Positions 51,429 to 62,211 of a DNA stretch of 64,000 nt are shown piece after piece. The DNA is from Streptomyces antimicrobicus (GTDB lineage Bacteria; Actinomycetota; Actinomycetes; Streptomycetales; Streptomycetaceae). The stretch spans positions 24,005-88,004 of the forward strand of contig NZ_JAJAUY010000010.1 of the NCBI RefSeq assembly GCF_020532625.1, read 5' to 3'. Below the pieces are notes generated by a model that was not told where the DNA came from, did no database searches, and worked only from the letters and a program-made list of their open reading frames with translations. The number at the start of each line of letters is the position of its first letter. Position 1 is the first letter of the stretch. Made by a program: the position numbers and the translations under genes.

Positions 51429-53129
51429 TCAGTGCGGGAACAGGCTCGTCGCCGCGAAGCGCAGGACCGCCTGCGGTGCGCCGGAGAGGATCAGCGAGAC
51501 GATGCCGGTCGACGCGATGGCGAGGGTGATCGGGACCGGCACGCGGGCCGCCACGGGGACGGGGGCCGTCGTGACCGGCGCGCGGGTCGCCACCGCGACG
51601 GCGGCGCCCCCCTCGGCCCCGGTCCCGGGGGCGGCCGCAAGCGCCCGCTCCGGCGCCTCAGCGCCCTCCGGCGACCGGAACAGCACGGCCGTCCACTGCA
51701 GGTAGTAGTAGAGCGCCACGACGACGTTGACCGCCATCACCACGGCCAGCCATCCCAGGCCCGCGTCGACGGCGGCCTGGAAGACCGTGACCTTCGCGAA
51801 GAGCCCGATGATGCCCGGCGGCAGGCCGGCCAGGCAGAGCAGGAAGAAGGCCAGGGCCAGGGCGGCCGCCGGGCGCTCGGCGTAGAGCCCGCGGTAGTCG
51901 CTGATCCGGTTCAGCGGCCTGGTGCGGGCGACCAGCGCGGCCACGGCGAAGGCGCCGAGGTTCACGGCGGCGTACATGAGGGCGTACGCGACCGTGGAGC
52001 CGATGGCGTCGCGCCCGGAGTAGGCGGCCGCGGCGATCGGCACCAGCAGGTAGCCCGCCTGTCCGACCGAGGACCAGGCCAGCAGCCGTACGGCGCTGTG
52101 GGCGCGGTCGGGCGCCTGGCGCAGGGCGGCGGCGTTGCCGATGGTCATGGTGAGTGCGGCGAGCACCGCGAGGGCCGGCCCCCAGATGTCCGAGTACGCC
52201 GGGAAGGCGATCACGGTGACGAGGATGAGGCCGGTGAAGCCGACCGCCTTGCCGATCACGGACAAGTAGCCCGCGATGGGCAGCGGCGCGCCGACGTAGG
52301 TGTCGGGGACCCAGAAGTGGAACGGGACCGCGGCCGTCTTGAAGGCGAAGCCGACAAGGGTGAGGGCGACGCCGGCCATGGCGAGGGTGTCGAGCTGGGC
52401 GGGTACGTCGTCGAGGCGGGCGGCGACCTCGGTCAGGTGCAGGGTACCCGTGGCGGCGTAGACGAAACTGACGCCCAGCAGGGAGACGGCGGTCGCGGTG
52501 ACCGAGGAGAGGAAGAACTTGAGCGCGGCCTCGGAGGACAGCCGGTCACCGCGGCGCAGGCCCACCAGCGCGAAGGCGGGCAGCGAGGCGACCTCCAGGG
52601 CGACGATCAAGGTCGCGAGGTCGCGGGAGGCCGGCAGCAGGGCGGCGCCGGCGACGGAGGAGAGCAGCAGGAACCAGAACTCGCCGGCCGGCAGCCCTCC
52701 CTCCCGGGTCTCGGCGACCGACAGCAGGGCGGTGACCAGGGCGCCCGCCAGCACCAGGAACTGGATGACGAGCGTGAAGTGGTCCGCGGTGTAGCTGCAG
52801 GCCTGGGGGGCGTCGGTGAGGCAGAAGGTGGACCGGTCGCCCGAGCGCAGCGGCAGCAGGAGGGCGGTGGAGGCGGCCAGTCCGGCGAGGGAGAGCCAGC
52901 CGAGGAGCGGCTTGTTGCGCTCGCTGAGGAACAGGTCGGCGACGAGGACGACGAGCGCGACGGCGGCGGGCAGGGCCGCGGGCGCGATGGCGAGCCAGTC
53001 GACGGTCTGCACCAGGCTGGCGCCCGGGTCGGCGGCGGTGGTGACCGTGCCGGCCGTGGTGGTGGCCGTCGTGGTGGCCGTCGTGGTGGCCGCGGCCGGG
53101 GTGATGGCGGTGATGAGCGTCGCCGTCAT
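51429..53129 (-). CDS. nuoN: NADH dehydrogenase-like subunit N
   Basis: Antiporter-like proton-pumping subunit with 14 or so helices. The 566 residues start MTATLITAITPAAATTT, with a Thr-rich N-terminal run, and carry the AKVTVFQAAVDAGLGWL and IGNAAALRQ patterns of NuoN. The stop of nuoM overlaps its ATG (ATGA). It is the last gene of the second nuo cluster. A disordered Ala/Pro stretch precedes the last helix. Confidence 0.93.
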   Translation of the reverse strand: MTATLITAITPAAATTTATTTATTTAGTVTTAADPGASLVQTVDWLAIAPAALPAAVALVVLVADLFLSERNKPLLGWLSLAGLAASTALLLPLRSGDRSTFCLTDAPQACSYTADHFTLVIQFLVLAGALVTALLSVAETREGGLPAGEFWFLLLSSVAGAALLPASRDLATLIVALEVASLPAFALVGLRRGDRLSSEAALKFFLSSVTATAVSLLGVSFVYAATGTLHLTEVAARLDDVPAQLDTLAMAGVALTLVGFAFKTAAVPFHFWVPDTYVGAPLPIAGYLSVIGKAVGFTGLILVTVIAFPAYSDIWGPALAVLAALTMTIGNAAALRQAPDRAHSAVRLLAWSSVGQAGYLLVPIAAAAYSGRDAIGSTVAYALMYAAVNLGAFAVAALVARTRPLNRISDYRGLYAERPAAALALAFFLLCLAGLPPGIIGLFAKVTVFQAAVDAGLGWLAVVMAVNVVVALYYYLQWTAVLFRSPEGAEAPERALAAAPGTGAEGGAAVAVATRAPVTTAPVPVAARVPVPITLAIASTGIVSLILSGAPQAVLRFAATSLFPH

Positions 53130-54745
53130 GCGTTGCCTCCCGCGAGGAGCTTCTGGACGGCCGGGTCGGTGAGGCCGAGGAGGACCGCGGGCCACAGGCC
53201 GGCGAGGACGGTGAGGGCGACGAGCGGGGTCCAGGCGGCGAACTCGTAGCCGTGGACGTCCGCGAGGGCGACACCGGCGGGAGCGCCGGGCGCGGCGTCG
53301 ACACGGGCGTGCGGATCGCCCATGCACACCCTGCGTACGACGATCAGAAGATATGCGGCGGTCAGCAGGGTGCCGAACGCGCCGATGGCCATGAACGTCA
53401 GGAAGGCCGGCCGCGACAGGCCCTCGGCCGGGTCGAACGCCCCGAACAGGGCCAGCATCTCCCCCCAGAACCCGGCCAGGCCGGGCAGGCCGAGGGAGGC
53501 GACGGCGGCGAAGGCGAGCAGGGCTCCCAGGCGGGGCGCCCGGCCGTACAGGGCCGCGCCGGTGGCCCCGGCGAGGGTGTCGAGGTCGCTGCTGCCGTAG
53601 CGGTCCTTGAGTGCGCCGACCAGGAAGAAGAGCAGGCCGGTGATGAGGCCGTGGGCGATGTTCGCGAACAGCGCGCCGTTGACGCCGGTGGGGGTCATGG
53701 TCGCGATGCCGAGCAGCACGAAGCCCATGTGGCCGACGGAGGAGTACGCGATCAGGCGCTTGAGGTCGCCCTTGGATCCCTTGCGGGTGAGCGCGAGGCA
53801 GGCCAGGGACCCGTAGACGATGCCGATCGCCGCGAAGGCGGCCAGGTACGGCGCGAAGGTGTGCATGCCGTCGGGGGTGACGGGCAGCAGGATCCGGACG
53901 AACCCGTACGTACCCATCTTCAGCAGCACGCCGGCGAGCAGCACCGAGCCGACGGTGGGGGCGGCGGTGTGCGCGTCCGGCAGCCAGCTGTGCAGCGGCC
54001 ACATCGGGGTCTTCACCGCCAGGCCGACGCCGATGGCGAGGACGGCCAGGATCTGCGTGGTGCGGGTGAGTTCGCGGCCGTTGTCAGAGGCCAGTGCCAC
54101 CATGTCGAACGTGCCGCTGTTCAGCCCGATGAGCAGCAGCCCGAGCAGCATGACCACGGAACCGAGCAGCGTGTAGAGGATGAACTTCCAGGCGGCGGAC
54201 TGCCGCTGGTCACCGCCCCAGCGGGCGATGAGGAAGTACATGGGGATGAGCACCATCTCGAAAGCGAGGAAGAACAGCAGCAGGTCGAGGACGGCGAAGG
54301 TCGCGAGGGTGCCGGACTCCAGGACCAGGAGCAGCGCGACGAAGGCCTTCGGGGAGGGGCCTGCGGGGAGCTTGAAGTAGCTGTAGAGCGCGCACAGGAA
54401 GAACAGCAGCGCGGTCATCAGGAGGAGGGGGAGCGAGATGCCGTCGATGCCGAGGTGGATCCGGACGTTCAAGGCCTGGATCCAGCTGATGTCCGTCGTC
54501 GCCTGGAAGCGGGACGGGGCGTCGTGGTCGAAGCCCAGCGTCAGGGCGACGGCCGCGGCGAGCACGACCGCGGTCACGGTCACGCCGTGGCGCAGCACGG
54601 CCTGTTCGGGGCTGCGGCCCTTGAGTCCGGGCGGGGGCGGCAGCAGGGCCGCGAGCGCGCCGACGAGCGGGGCGGCCACGACGAACGCCAGAAGGAACTG
54701 CATCACGGACGGGCTGATATCGATCACGGCTGACTCACGGCTCAC
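53126..54745 (-). CDS. nuoM: NADH dehydrogenase-like subunit M
   Basis: Antiporter-like proton channel. I place the GTG at 54745 so that it overlaps the nuoL stop (GTGA), giving 539 residues; GTG at 54727 (VIDISPSVMQF) is an alternative. The protein contains FFLAFEMVLIPMYFLIARWGG and HSWLPDAHTAAPTVGSVLLAG with the key Lys/His pattern of the family. ATGA overlap with nuoN. Confidence 0.93.
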   Translation of the reverse strand: MSRESAVIDISPSVMQFLLAFVVAAPLVGALAALLPPPPGLKGRSPEQAVLRHGVTVTAVVLAAAVALTLGFDHDAPSRFQATTDISWIQALNVRIHLGIDGISLPLLLMTALLFFLCALYSYFKLPAGPSPKAFVALLLVLESGTLATFAVLDLLLFFLAFEMVLIPMYFLIARWGGDQRQSAAWKFILYTLLGSVVMLLGLLLIGLNSGTFDMVALASDNGRELTRTTQILAVLAIGVGLAVKTPMWPLHSWLPDAHTAAPTVGSVLLAGVLLKMGTYGFVRILLPVTPDGMHTFAPYLAAFAAIGIVYGSLACLALTRKGSKGDLKRLIAYSSVGHMGFVLLGIATMTPTGVNGALFANIAHGLITGLLFFLVGALKDRYGSSDLDTLAGATGAALYGRAPRLGALLAFAAVASLGLPGLAGFWGEMLALFGAFDPAEGLSRPAFLTFMAIGAFGTLLTAAYLLIVVRRVCMGDPHARVDAAPGAPAGVALADVHGYEFAAWTPLVALTVLAGLWPAVLLGLTDPAVQKLLAGGNA

Positions 54746-56757
54746 GATCCGGCGTTGACGTTGGCGAGGACGGCGGTGGCGATCGCCAGGACCACGGCGC
54801 CGGCGAGCAGGGCGCTCAGGTAGCTCTGCACGTTGCCCGTCTGGGCCCGGCGGACGAGGGCGCCGAGCAGCCGGGGCCCACCGCCCGCCCCGCGGACGTA
54901 CGTGTCGACGACCTCCCGGTCGAGGAAGCGGACGAGCCCGGCGCCGGCCCGCACGGGCCGCACGAACAGCGCGGTGTAGACGGCGTCCAGGTGGAAGCCG
55001 GCGGCGGCGTGCCGGTGCAGCGGGCCGAGCAGCGCCTTGCCGGGGTCGGCGACGGGGCCGGCCGCGGCGGCGGGGTGCTCGTGGGTGACCTCTTCGACCT
55101 CGGGCGCCTGGGCGGCCGACTCCTCGACGGCGGTCTCCACCTCGGCGGCCGCGGCGACGGCCGGGAGGCCGGCGGGGACCCGGGCGGCCTGGGCGGCGGC
55201 GCGCTGCCACAGGGCGTAGGTGAGCATCACGCCGACGACGGCCGCGCCCGTGCCGAGCACGGAGGTGGTCAGGGTCGGGGACAGCTCGTGGCCGTCGAAC
55301 CAGTCGGGCAGCGGTCCGGCCGCCAGGCCGAACGCGATCGAGGGCACGGCGAGCAGCCACAGCACGCCGGTCATGGCGAGGGGCTCCTTGCCGTGGTCGG
55401 GGGCGGCGGCGCCCCGGCCGCGGAAGGCCATCAGCCACAGGCGGGTGGCGTAGGCGGCGGTGAGCAGGGCGGTCAGCACACCGGCGACGAGCACCAGCCA
55501 GCCGGCGGCGCTCGGGGCGAACTCGGACTCCCCGGCGGCGGTGTGCTCGGCGGCGACGAGGACGGCTTCCTTGGAGAAGAAGCCGGCGAACGGCGGGATC
55601 GCGGCGAGCGCGAGCAGCGCGATCGTCATGGTCCAGAAGGCGTCGGGGATGCGCTTGGCCAGTCCGTCCATGCGGGCCATGGCGGACAGGGAGTTCGTCC
55701 CGGCGGCGTGGATGATCACGCCGGCGCCGAGGAACAGCAGCGCCTTGAAGGCACCGTGCGACAGGAGGTGGAAGACGGCGGCCCCGCGGTCGCCGACGGC
55801 CAGGGCACCGGTCATGTAGCCGAGCTGCCCGACGGTCGAGTAGGCCAGGACGCGCTTGATGTCGTCCTGGGCGAGGGCGGCCAGGGCGGAACCGACCATG
55901 GTCACCGCCGCCATGACCGCCATGACGACGAGTGCGGCGCGGGAGGCCGCGAAGACGGGGAGGAGACGGGCGATGAAGTAGACACCGGCGGCGACCATCG
56001 TCGCGGCGTGGATCAGCGCGGAGACCGGGGTCGGGCCCGCCATGGCGTCGGGGAGCCAGGTGTGCAGCGGGAACTGCGCGGACTTGCCCGCGACGCCGGC
56101 GAGCAGGAGCAGCGCGATCAGCGTCGGGTGGTCGAGCCCGCCCGCGGCGACGGCACCGAGGATCTTGGTGATCCGGAAGGAGCCGGCGTCGGCGGCGAGC
56201 GCGAACAGGCCGATCAGGAACGGGACGTCACCGAGCTTGGTGACGAGGAAGGCCTTGAGGGAGGCGGAGCGGGCGGCTTCCGTCTCCCAGTAGTGGCCGA
56301 CCAGGAAGTACGAGCAGATGCCCATGATCTCCCAGCCGACCAGCAGCACCATCAGGTCGCCGGAGTAGACGACGAGCAGCATGGCGGAGGTGAACAGTGA
56401 GACCAGAGCGGCGTACGACGGGTAGCGCGGGTCATCGCGCAGGTAGGCCGTCGAGTAGAGCTGGACGCAGGTGGCCACGAGCCCGACCAGGACGCCGACC
56501 AGGGCGGCGAAGCCGTCGATGTGCAGCGCGAGCTCGATCGGGACCGACCCGGTGGGGGTCAGCTCGGTCGCGGAGTCGATCGCCGGGCCGCCGCCCTGGC
56601 GTACGGCGACCAGGACGGCCAGCACCGCGGCGGCCAGGGTGGGCAGCACGGCCAGCGGCCGGACGAAGCCGGGGGCGGTACGGCCCAGCAGCAGCCCCGC
56701 CAGGGCGCTCAGGAAGGGCAGCGCCGGGACGAGGACGGCGAGGGTCGTGGTGGTCAC
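54742..56757 (-). CDS. nuoL: NADH dehydrogenase-like subunit L
   Basis: Largest antiporter-like subunit, 671 residues from GTG ([16 protein letters not shown]). It carries [21 protein letters not shown] and [29 protein letters not shown], the NuoL core. An Ala/Glu-rich loop ([27 protein letters not shown]) lies before the final helix region. GTG overlaps the nuoK stop. Confidence 0.94.
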   Translation of the reverse strand: MTTTTLAVLVPALPFLSALAGLLLGRTAPGFVRPLAVLPTLAAAVLAVLVAVRQGGGPAIDSATELTPTGSVPIELALHIDGFAALVGVLVGLVATCVQLYSTAYLRDDPRYPSYAALVSLFTSAMLLVVYSGDLMVLLVGWEIMGICSYFLVGHYWETEAARSASLKAFLVTKLGDVPFLIGLFALAADAGSFRITKILGAVAAGGLDHPTLIALLLLAGVAGKSAQFPLHTWLPDAMAGPTPVSALIHAATMVAAGVYFIARLLPVFAASRAALVVMAVMAAVTMVGSALAALAQDDIKRVLAYSTVGQLGYMTGALAVGDRGAAVFHLLSHGAFKALLFLGAGVIIHAAGTNSLSAMARMDGLAKRIPDAFWTMTIALLALAAIPPFAGFFSKEAVLVAAEHTAAGESEFAPSAAGWLVLVAGVLTALLTAAYATRLWLMAFRGRGAAAPDHGKEPLAMTGVLWLLAVPSIAFGLAAGPLPDWFDGHELSPTLTTSVLGTGAAVVGVMLTYALWQRAAAQAARVPAGLPAVAAAAEVETAVEESAAQAPEVEEVTHEHPAAAAGPVADPGKALLGPLHRHAAAGFHLDAVYTALFVRPVRAGAGLVRFLDREVVDTYVRGAGGGPRLLGALVRRAQTGNVQSYLSALLAGAVVLAIATAVLANVNAGS

Positions 56758-57116
56758 GCGGTCACCTCCGACCGGACGGAGCTCTGGTCGGGGCCCGGCG
56801 CGGGCTCGTTGCCCTCGGCGGTGTCGCGCAGCCGGTCCACGTCCGAGGTGCCCCGGTTGCGGTAGACCATCAGCACGATGGCCAGGCCGATGCCGATCTC
56901 GGCGGCGGCGATGGCGATGGTGAACAGGGTCAGGGCCTGGCCGGCGTGCAGGGCGTCGCGCAGCCAGACGTCGAACGCCACGAGGTTGAGGTTGACGGCG
57001 TTGAGCATCAGCTCGACCGACATCAGCACCAGGACGGCGTTGCGGCGGGCCAGTACTCCGTACAGGCCCGTGCAGAAGAGCAGCGCCGCGAGGACGGCGG
57101 GGTAGGCGAGGTGCAT
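56754..57116 (-). CDS. nuoK: NADH dehydrogenase-like subunit K
   Basis: Small three-helix subunit with a conserved Glu in [15 protein letters not shown]. The 120 residues start [22 protein letters not shown] and end in a charged C-terminal tail ([13 protein letters not shown]). The ATG overlaps the nuoJ stop (ATGA). Confidence 0.93.
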   Translation of the reverse strand: MHLAYPAVLAALLFCTGLYGVLARRNAVLVLMSVELMLNAVNLNLVAFDVWLRDALHAGQALTLFTIAIAAAEIGIGLAIVLMVYRNRGTSDVDRLRDTAEGNEPAPGPDQSSVRSEVTA

Positions 57117-57763
57117 CAGCGCTTCCCCTTCTCGCGGGGGGAGGCCTCGCGGGTGGTGTTGTCGGGGTCGCCGTTCTTGCGGGACAGCACGACGGCTCCG
57201 ATCAGGGCGGCCAGCAGCAGGACGGAGAGCGCTTCGAACGGCAGCACCCAGTGCCGGAAGAGGATCTCGCCGGACACCTTCGTGGAGCCCTGGACCGGTC
57301 CGTCGAGGTCGATCCAGGTCGTCCGGAAGGCGTCCACGACGACCCAGACCAGGGCACCGGCGGCGGCCACGGCGACGGCGAGGGCGACCCAGCGGTTGCC
57401 CGAGTCGGCGTCCGGGGAGCGGCCGATGGGCGCCTTGGTGAGCATCAGACCGAACAGGAGGAGGACGACCACGGAACCGAGATAGATCAGGACCTGCACC
57501 CACGCGATGAACTCGGCGGTGAGCAGGAGGTACTCCACGGCGATGCCGCCCAGCGCCACGACCAGCCACAGGGCGGCGTGCACGAGCTGCTTGGTCGTGA
57601 CGGTCACGACGGCCGCGCCGAGGGTGACGAGGCCGACGAGGAGGAAGGCGATCTCGACGCCGCTGGGCGAGAGGAAGCCGTTGCCGACGCCGGCAGCGGC
57701 GCTCGCGCCGGCGCCGACGCCCGCGCCTTGGGTGGCGGCGGCGGCCAGGGTGAGGCCGATCAT
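57116..57763 (-). CDS. nuoJ: NADH dehydrogenase-like subunit J
   Basis: Five-helix membrane subunit. The 215 residues start [15 protein letters not shown] and contain [28 protein letters not shown], with the usual conserved region. A Gly/Ala-rich N-terminal extension of about 27 residues precedes the first helix. The ATG overlaps the nuoI stop. Confidence 0.92.
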   Translation of the reverse strand: MIGLTLAAAATQGAGVGAGASAAAGVGNGFLSPSGVEIAFLLVGLVTLGAAVVTVTTKQLVHAALWLVVALGGIAVEYLLLTAEFIAWVQVLIYLGSVVVLLLFGLMLTKAPIGRSPDADSGNRWVALAVAVAAAGALVWVVVDAFRTTWIDLDGPVQGSTKVSGEILFRHWVLPFEALSVLLLAALIGAVVLSRKNGDPDNTTREASPREKGKR

Positions 57764-58542
57764 CAGGCGGTTCCTCCCGCCGGGGTGTCCGGGGTGCCGG
57801 GGCTCTCGGAGCTGCTGGGGGTGCCCGAGGTGCCGGGGGCGGCCTGGCCGGGGGTGGGCCGACCTGGCGTTGCCTGGCCCTGGGGGGACTGGCCCGCCGT
57901 GGCCCGGCCCGGGGTGGGCTCGGCCGGGGTGGGCTCGCCCGGGGTGGGCTCGGCCGGGGTGGGCTCGGCCGGGGTGGGCTGGGCCTGCTCGGCGGCGGCA
58001 GCAGCGGCAGCAGCGGCTGCCGCGGCCTCGGCCTTCTCGACCGCCTTGCGGGCGGCCGCGATCTCCTTCGGTTCCTCGGCCGCCGGGTCGAGGGCCGGCG
58101 GGGCCGGCACGGTCCACATCCACTCGCGCAGCTTGTCGCGCTCGTGGGTGAGGTCGTGGATGTCGGTCTCGGCGTACTCGAACTCCGGAGACCAGAACAG
58201 GGCGTCGAAGGGGCACACCTCGATGCAGATACCGCAGTACATGCAGAGGGAGAAGTCGATGGCGAACCGGTCGAGCACGTTACGGCTGCGCTCGCGGCCG
58301 CCCGGGGTGGCGGCCGGGATCGTCTCCTTGTGGGAGTCGATGTAGATGCACCAGTCGGGGCACTCGCGGGCGCAGAGCATGCAGACCGTGCAGTTCTCCT
58401 CGAACAGGCCGATGACGCCCCGGGTGCGGGGCGGCAGTTCGGGCTGCGCGTCGGGGTACTGGGCGGTGTGCGACCGCTTCGTCATCGTCCGCAGGGTGAC
58501 GGCGAGGCCCTTGGCGAGGCCGGAGCCGGGAATGGGGGGCAT
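57763..58542 (-). CDS. nuoI: NADH dehydrogenase-like subunit I (2[4Fe-4S]) with repeat tail
   Basis: NuoI carries two [4Fe-4S] clusters passing electrons toward the quinone site. The motifs [12 protein letters not shown] and [12 protein letters not shown] are intact. The 259 residues include a ~95-residue low-complexity tail ([20 protein letters not shown]) encoded by a 15-bp tandem repeat at 57911-57985. The tail is not part of the known fold. It overlaps nuoJ and nuoH by ATGA-type junctions. Confidence 0.93.
   Translation of the reverse strand: MPPIPGSGLAKGLAVTLRTMTKRSHTAQYPDAQPELPPRTRGVIGLFEENCTVCMLCARECPDWCIYIDSHKETIPAATPGGRERSRNVLDRFAIDFSLCMYCGICIEVCPFDALFWSPEFEYAETDIHDLTHERDKLREWMWTVPAPPALDPAAEEPKEIAAARKAVEKAEAAAAAAAAAAAAEQAQPTPAEPTPAEPTPGEPTPAEPTPGRATAGQSPQGQATPGRPTPGQAAPGTSGTPSSSESPGTPDTPAGGTA
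57911..57985. repeat. 15-bp tandem repeat in nuoI
   Basis: Five copies of GGGGTGGGCTCGGCC with small variants, in frame, encoding a Pro/Thr-rich (TPAEP) run on the minus strand. Copy number may vary between strains without shifting the frame. Confidence 0.93.
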
Positions 58543-59510
58543 TACTGGATCGCCACCTTCACGATGCCGGTGAGCGCGATCTGGGCGAGCGCGAGCGGGA
58601 TGAGTACGGTCCAGGCGAGCTTCTGGAGCTGGTCCTCACGCAGGCGCGGGTAGCTGACGCGCAGCCAGATCACGACGAAGGCGAGGACGGCGGTCTTGAG
58701 CAGGGTCCAGACCCAGCCGAGACCGTCGGCGCCGAAGGGGCCGTGCCAGCCGCCGAGGAAGAGGACGGTGGTCAGGGCGCACAGGACGACGATGCCGGCG
58801 TACTCGGCGAGGAGGAAGAGGGCGAAGCGGAGGCCGGTGTACTCGGTGTACGCGCCGAAGATGATCTCGGAGTCGGCGACGGGCATGTCGAAGGGGGGCC
58901 GCTGGAGCTCGGCGAGGCCGGCGGTGAAGAAGACCAGGGCGCCGACGACCTGCCAGGGCAGCCACCACCACTCGAACGCTTCGAGGATGCCGGGGAGGGA
59001 CACGGTTCCGGCGGCCATGGCTACGGAGGCCGCCGCGAGCAGCATGGGGAGCTCGTAGGCCAGCAGCTGGGCGGCGGTACGGAGGCCGCCGAGGAGGGAG
59101 AACTTGTTGGCGGAGGCCCAGCCTGCCATCAGGCTGCCGAGGACACCGACGCCCATGACGGCCAGTACGAAGAAGAGGCCGGCGTCGATGACCTGGCCGA
59201 CCGCGCTCTCGCTCGGGCCGATCGGGATGGCGATGAGGACGAGGAGGTACGGCAGGAGGGCGACGGCGGGGGCGAGCTGGAAGATGCGGCGGTCGGCGTT
59301 GGCCGGGACCACGTCCTCCTTCTGCGCGAACTTGACCCCGTCGGCGACGAGCTGGGCCCAGCCGTGGAAGCCGCCGGCGTACATGGGGCCGAGACGGCCC
59401 TGCATGTGAGCCATCACCTTGTGCTCGGTCTGTCCGACGACGAGCGGCAGCACGAGGAACACGGCGAAGACGACGAGCAGTCGCAGGGCGACGTCGAGGA
59501 CGTCGTTCAC
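58542..59510 (-). CDS. nuoH: NADH dehydrogenase-like subunit H
   Basis: Membrane subunit bridging the quinone-binding arm and the antiporter chain. GTG start ([20 protein letters not shown], 322 residues) overlaps the nuoC stop (GTGA). Contains [15 protein letters not shown] and the quinone-loop [20 protein letters not shown]. Typical length is shorter at the N-terminus than some NuoH. Confidence 0.93.
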   Translation of the reverse strand: MNDVLDVALRLLVVFAVFLVLPLVVGQTEHKVMAHMQGRLGPMYAGGFHGWAQLVADGVKFAQKEDVVPANADRRIFQLAPAVALLPYLLVLIAIPIGPSESAVGQVIDAGLFFVLAVMGVGVLGSLMAGWASANKFSLLGGLRTAAQLLAYELPMLLAAASVAMAAGTVSLPGILEAFEWWWLPWQVVGALVFFTAGLAELQRPPFDMPVADSEIIFGAYTEYTGLRFALFLLAEYAGIVVLCALTTVLFLGGWHGPFGADGLGWVWTLLKTAVLAFVVIWLRVSYPRLREDQLQKLAWTVLIPLALAQIALTGIVKVAIQ

Positions 59511-61018
59511 GCGTCGCCTCCCTGGTGTGGGCGTGGGTGGGGGTGGGGGTGAGGGTGTGGTGAGTGTGGGTCGGGGTGGTTGTCCGAGTCCGAGGCGGAA
59601 CCGCTGGCCGACTCGGAGCTGCGGGCCGGCTCGGCACCGGGGGCCGGCTCGGAGCCGGGGGCCGACCCGGTACCGGGGTCGGAGCCGGGCTCGGACTCTG
59701 AGCCAGGGGCCGACTCGGGGTGCGGGTCCGGGTGCGGGTCGGGGTGCGGGTCCGGGTCGCTGCCGGGACGCGGCGCGTCGGCTGCGGCCGGGGGCTCGGA
59801 CGCGGATTCGGCGTCCGCCGGGGCCTCCGCAGCGGGCTTCCCCGCCGCGGGCTCGTCGTCGGCTGCCGCAGTCTGTTCGGCTGCCGCCGGGCCGGTGGCG
59901 GAGGGCTTCCCCGCCGCGGGCTCGTCGGCTGTCGCAGTCTGTTCGGCTGCGGCCGAGCCGGTGGCGGAGGGCTTCGTTGCCGCGGGCTCGTCGGCTGCCG
60001 CGGTCTGTTCGGCTGCCGCCGGGCTCGTGGCGGAGGGCTTCGCGGCCGCGGGCTCGTCAGTTGCCGGGCGGTTCGGGGTGGCGTCCGGGTCGTCGAAGGC
60101 CGGCTTCGGGTTGTGCCAGGGGGCGTCCGCACTCCGGGGGGCCGTGGCCCGGCGGGGTGTGGTCGGGGCCGCGGCCTGGCTGGCCGAGCCGTCCGAGGCC
60201 GAGCGGGTGCGGCGCGGCGCCGGGCGGGCCGGGGACTCCGCGCCCGACTCCACCGAAGCCGCCGCCTGGCTGGCCGAGCCTTCTGCCGTGGTGCGGGTGC
60301 GGCGGGCCGGGGCGCCCTCGCGGGCGGGGGTCGTGCCGGCCGCGCGCGGGGTGCGGGCGGGGCGGGTCGGGGCCGGGGGGAGCTGGCCCTTCAGGGGGCC
60401 CCACTCGTTGGGGTCCGGCACGCCCGGCGGGAGCATCGTGCGGCGCTTCGCGCCGCCGGCCTCGGCGCCCTCGCCCGGCTCCTTGGCGCCCGGCCAGGCC
60501 TTGGCGACGCGGGCGGCGAGGACGAAGTCCTTGCGCAGCGGGTGGCCCTCGAAGTTCTCGGGCAGCAGCAGCGGCACGAGGTGGGGGTGGTCGGTGAAGA
60601 CCACGCCGAACATCTCGTGCGTCTCGCGCTCGTGCCACGCGGCGCCGGCGTAGACGGTGACGGCCGACGGCAGCGACGGCACGGTGTGCGGCACGGTCGT
60701 GCGCAGCAGCAGCCGGCGCACCTGGCGGCCCTCCAGGGCCACGACGTGCGCGCAGATCCGGAAGCCGGTGCCCGGCTCGTCCACCGCGCTCAGCCAGTCG
60801 AAGTAGGTGCAGCCCAGCTTGTCGCGGGCGATCTCCAGCGCCGGCAGCCACGAGCCCACGGGGACGTCGACGGTCAGGACGTCGTAGGAGACCTCGGCCA
60901 GGGCCTCCTCGCCGAAGATCTGCGCCGCGGCCTCGGGCAGGGCGTCGTACGGCGAGCCGTGGGCCGCGTCGTGCGGGGCGGCGGCGGAGGTGGTCATGTC
61001 GCGTGCGTCGTCCGTCAT
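59507..61018 (-). CDS. nuoC: NADH dehydrogenase-like subunit C with long low-complexity tail
   Basis: The N-terminal ~200 residues are a NuoC core ([22 protein letters not shown] start, [32 protein letters not shown]). The remaining ~300 of 503 residues are a low-complexity tail: Pro/Ala/Thr, then three 22-23-residue repeats (DEPAA..KPSAT..AAAEQTA), then Asp/Pro and His/Pro runs. NuoC is usually 150-250 residues. The tail is encoded by long direct repeats and is probably disordered. ATGA overlap with nuoB. NuoD is not in this cluster. Confidence 0.85.
   Translation of the reverse strand: MTDDARDMTTSAAAPHDAAHGSPYDALPEAAAQIFGEEALAEVSYDVLTVDVPVGSWLPALEIARDKLGCTYFDWLSAVDEPGTGFRICAHVVALEGRQVRRLLLRTTVPHTVPSLPSAVTVYAGAAWHERETHEMFGVVFTDHPHLVPLLLPENFEGHPLRKDFVLAARVAKAWPGAKEPGEGAEAGGAKRRTMLPPGVPDPNEWGPLKGQLPPAPTRPARTPRAAGTTPAREGAPARRTRTTAEGSASQAAASVESGAESPARPAPRRTRSASDGSASQAAAPTTPRRATAPRSADAPWHNPKPAFDDPDATPNRPATDEPAAAKPSATSPAAAEQTAAADEPAATKPSATGSAAAEQTATADEPAAGKPSATGPAAAEQTAAADDEPAAGKPAAEAPADAESASEPPAAADAPRPGSDPDPHPDPHPDPHPESAPGSESEPGSDPGTGSAPGSEPAPGAEPARSSESASGSASDSDNHPDPHSPHPHPHPHPRPHQGGDA
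59848..60060. repeat. 66-69-bp direct repeats in nuoC
   Basis: Three repeats of 69, 66 and 66 bp and the start of a fourth begin at 59848, 59917, 59983 and 60049, each opening CGGGCTCGTC. Each encodes a 22-23-residue DEPAA-KPSAT-AAAEQTA segment on the minus strand. Confidence 0.92.
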
Positions 61019-61665
61019 GCGTCGGGGCCCTTCACCAGGCCGCTGGTCAGCTGGGCGACCGACGGCGGAGCGGGGGCGTCGGCGCCGGGGGCGTAGCGTG
61101 CCGCCAGCGACTCCCGGGCGATCTTCTCCTGGAGCTTGAGGATCCCCTGGAGCAGCGCCTCGGGCCGCGGCGGGCAGCCGGGCACGTACACGTCCACCGG
61201 GATGATCTGGTCGACGCCCTTGGTGACGGAGTACGAGTCCCAGTAGGGGCCGCCGCAGTTGGAGCAGGCGCCGAAGGAGATGACGTACTTCGGCTCCGGC
61301 ATCTGCTCGTACAGGCGCTTGACGGCCGGGGCCATCTTGTCGGTGACCGTGCCCGAGACGATCATCAGGTCGGCCTGCCGGGGACCGGGCGCGAACGGGA
61401 TCACACCCAGTCGGATGAAGTCGTGCCGGGCCATGGACGCCGCGATGAACTCGATGGCGCAGCAGGCGAGGCCGAAGTTGAAGACCCACAGGCTGTAGCG
61501 GCGGCCCCAGTTGAGGACCACCTTCATCGGCTCTGGAGCCAGCCGGGACAGGACCCCCAGGCGCCTCGGCTCGGGCAGCAGCTCGGTGCGGGCGGCCGCC
61601 CCCGGCTGAGGCGTCGTGTCCTGGCGCGTCGTGTCAGGCGTCGCGCCCTGAGGTGTCACGTCCAT
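61015..61665 (-). CDS. nuoB: NADH dehydrogenase-like subunit B
   Basis: NuoB carries the N2 [4Fe-4S] cluster next to the quinone site. The 216 residues have the three Cys motifs ([25 protein letters not shown]). An N-terminal Gln/Thr/Pro-rich stretch of about 45 residues precedes the core. It overlaps nuoA by 10 bp and nuoC by ATGA. Confidence 0.95.
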   Translation of the reverse strand: MDVTPQGATPDTTRQDTTPQPGAAARTELLPEPRRLGVLSRLAPEPMKVVLNWGRRYSLWVFNFGLACCAIEFIAASMARHDFIRLGVIPFAPGPRQADLMIVSGTVTDKMAPAVKRLYEQMPEPKYVISFGACSNCGGPYWDSYSVTKGVDQIIPVDVYVPGCPPRPEALLQGILKLQEKIARESLAARYAPGADAPAPPSVAQLTSGLVKGPDA

Positions 61666-62063
61666 TCGAGGACGCCCTTCTTGTACGCGTAGAGCAGGCC
61701 GACGGCGAGGAAGCCCAGGAAGATGAACATCTCGACCAGGGTGGTGGCGCCGTAGCCGGCGGCGGCGAAGACCGTCGCCCAGGGGAACAGGAAGATCGAG
61801 TCGACGGCGAAGATGACGTAGAGGAACGCGTAGACGTAGTAGCGGACCTGGGTGTGCGCCCAGCCCTCGCCCACCGGGTCGACGCCGCATTCGTACGTCA
61901 GCAGCTTCTCGGGGGTCGGTACGACGGGCCGCAGGAGGCGGCCCGCGCCGAACGCGACGGCCACGAAGAGCACACCGAGGACCGCGAGCAGGCCGACGAC
62001 CGAATAGCTTCGGAAGTAGTCCGCCGCGAGCACGGTGACGGTCGATACCGATCCTTCAGGCAC
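61656..62063 (-). CDS. nuoA: NADH dehydrogenase-like subunit A
   Basis: Three-helix subunit, 135 residues from GTG at 62063 ([20 protein letters not shown]), with GCGAGGA upstream. It has the conserved [12 protein letters not shown] motif and [24 protein letters not shown]. An upstream ATG at 62108 is possible but less favoured. First gene of the second nuo cluster, divergent from the sensor kinase. Confidence 0.93.
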   Translation of the reverse strand: MPEGSVSTVTVLAADYFRSYSVVGLLAVLGVLFVAVAFGAGRLLRPVVPTPEKLLTYECGVDPVGEGWAHTQVRYYVYAFLYVIFAVDSIFLFPWATVFAAAGYGATTLVEMFIFLGFLAVGLLYAYKKGVLEWT

Positions 62064-62211
62064 GTCCGTTCCTCGCTCCCTGGCCACTGTCGACGATCTG
62101 TTACGCACGGGAGTCTAGGGCCTGCCTCCTACCGGGTGGGGTTATCCCCCGTTCACCGGCGCAAGGGCACCCCATGGCACGAGGGCGGACGGGGTTGGCA
62201 GGCTGTCGGTC

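Noticed and set aside
57116..58216. Upstream extension of nuoJ and of other nuo genes into their neighbours
   Set aside because: The extended frames only copy the neighbouring genes out of frame. The ATGA/GTGA overlaps give consistent starts.
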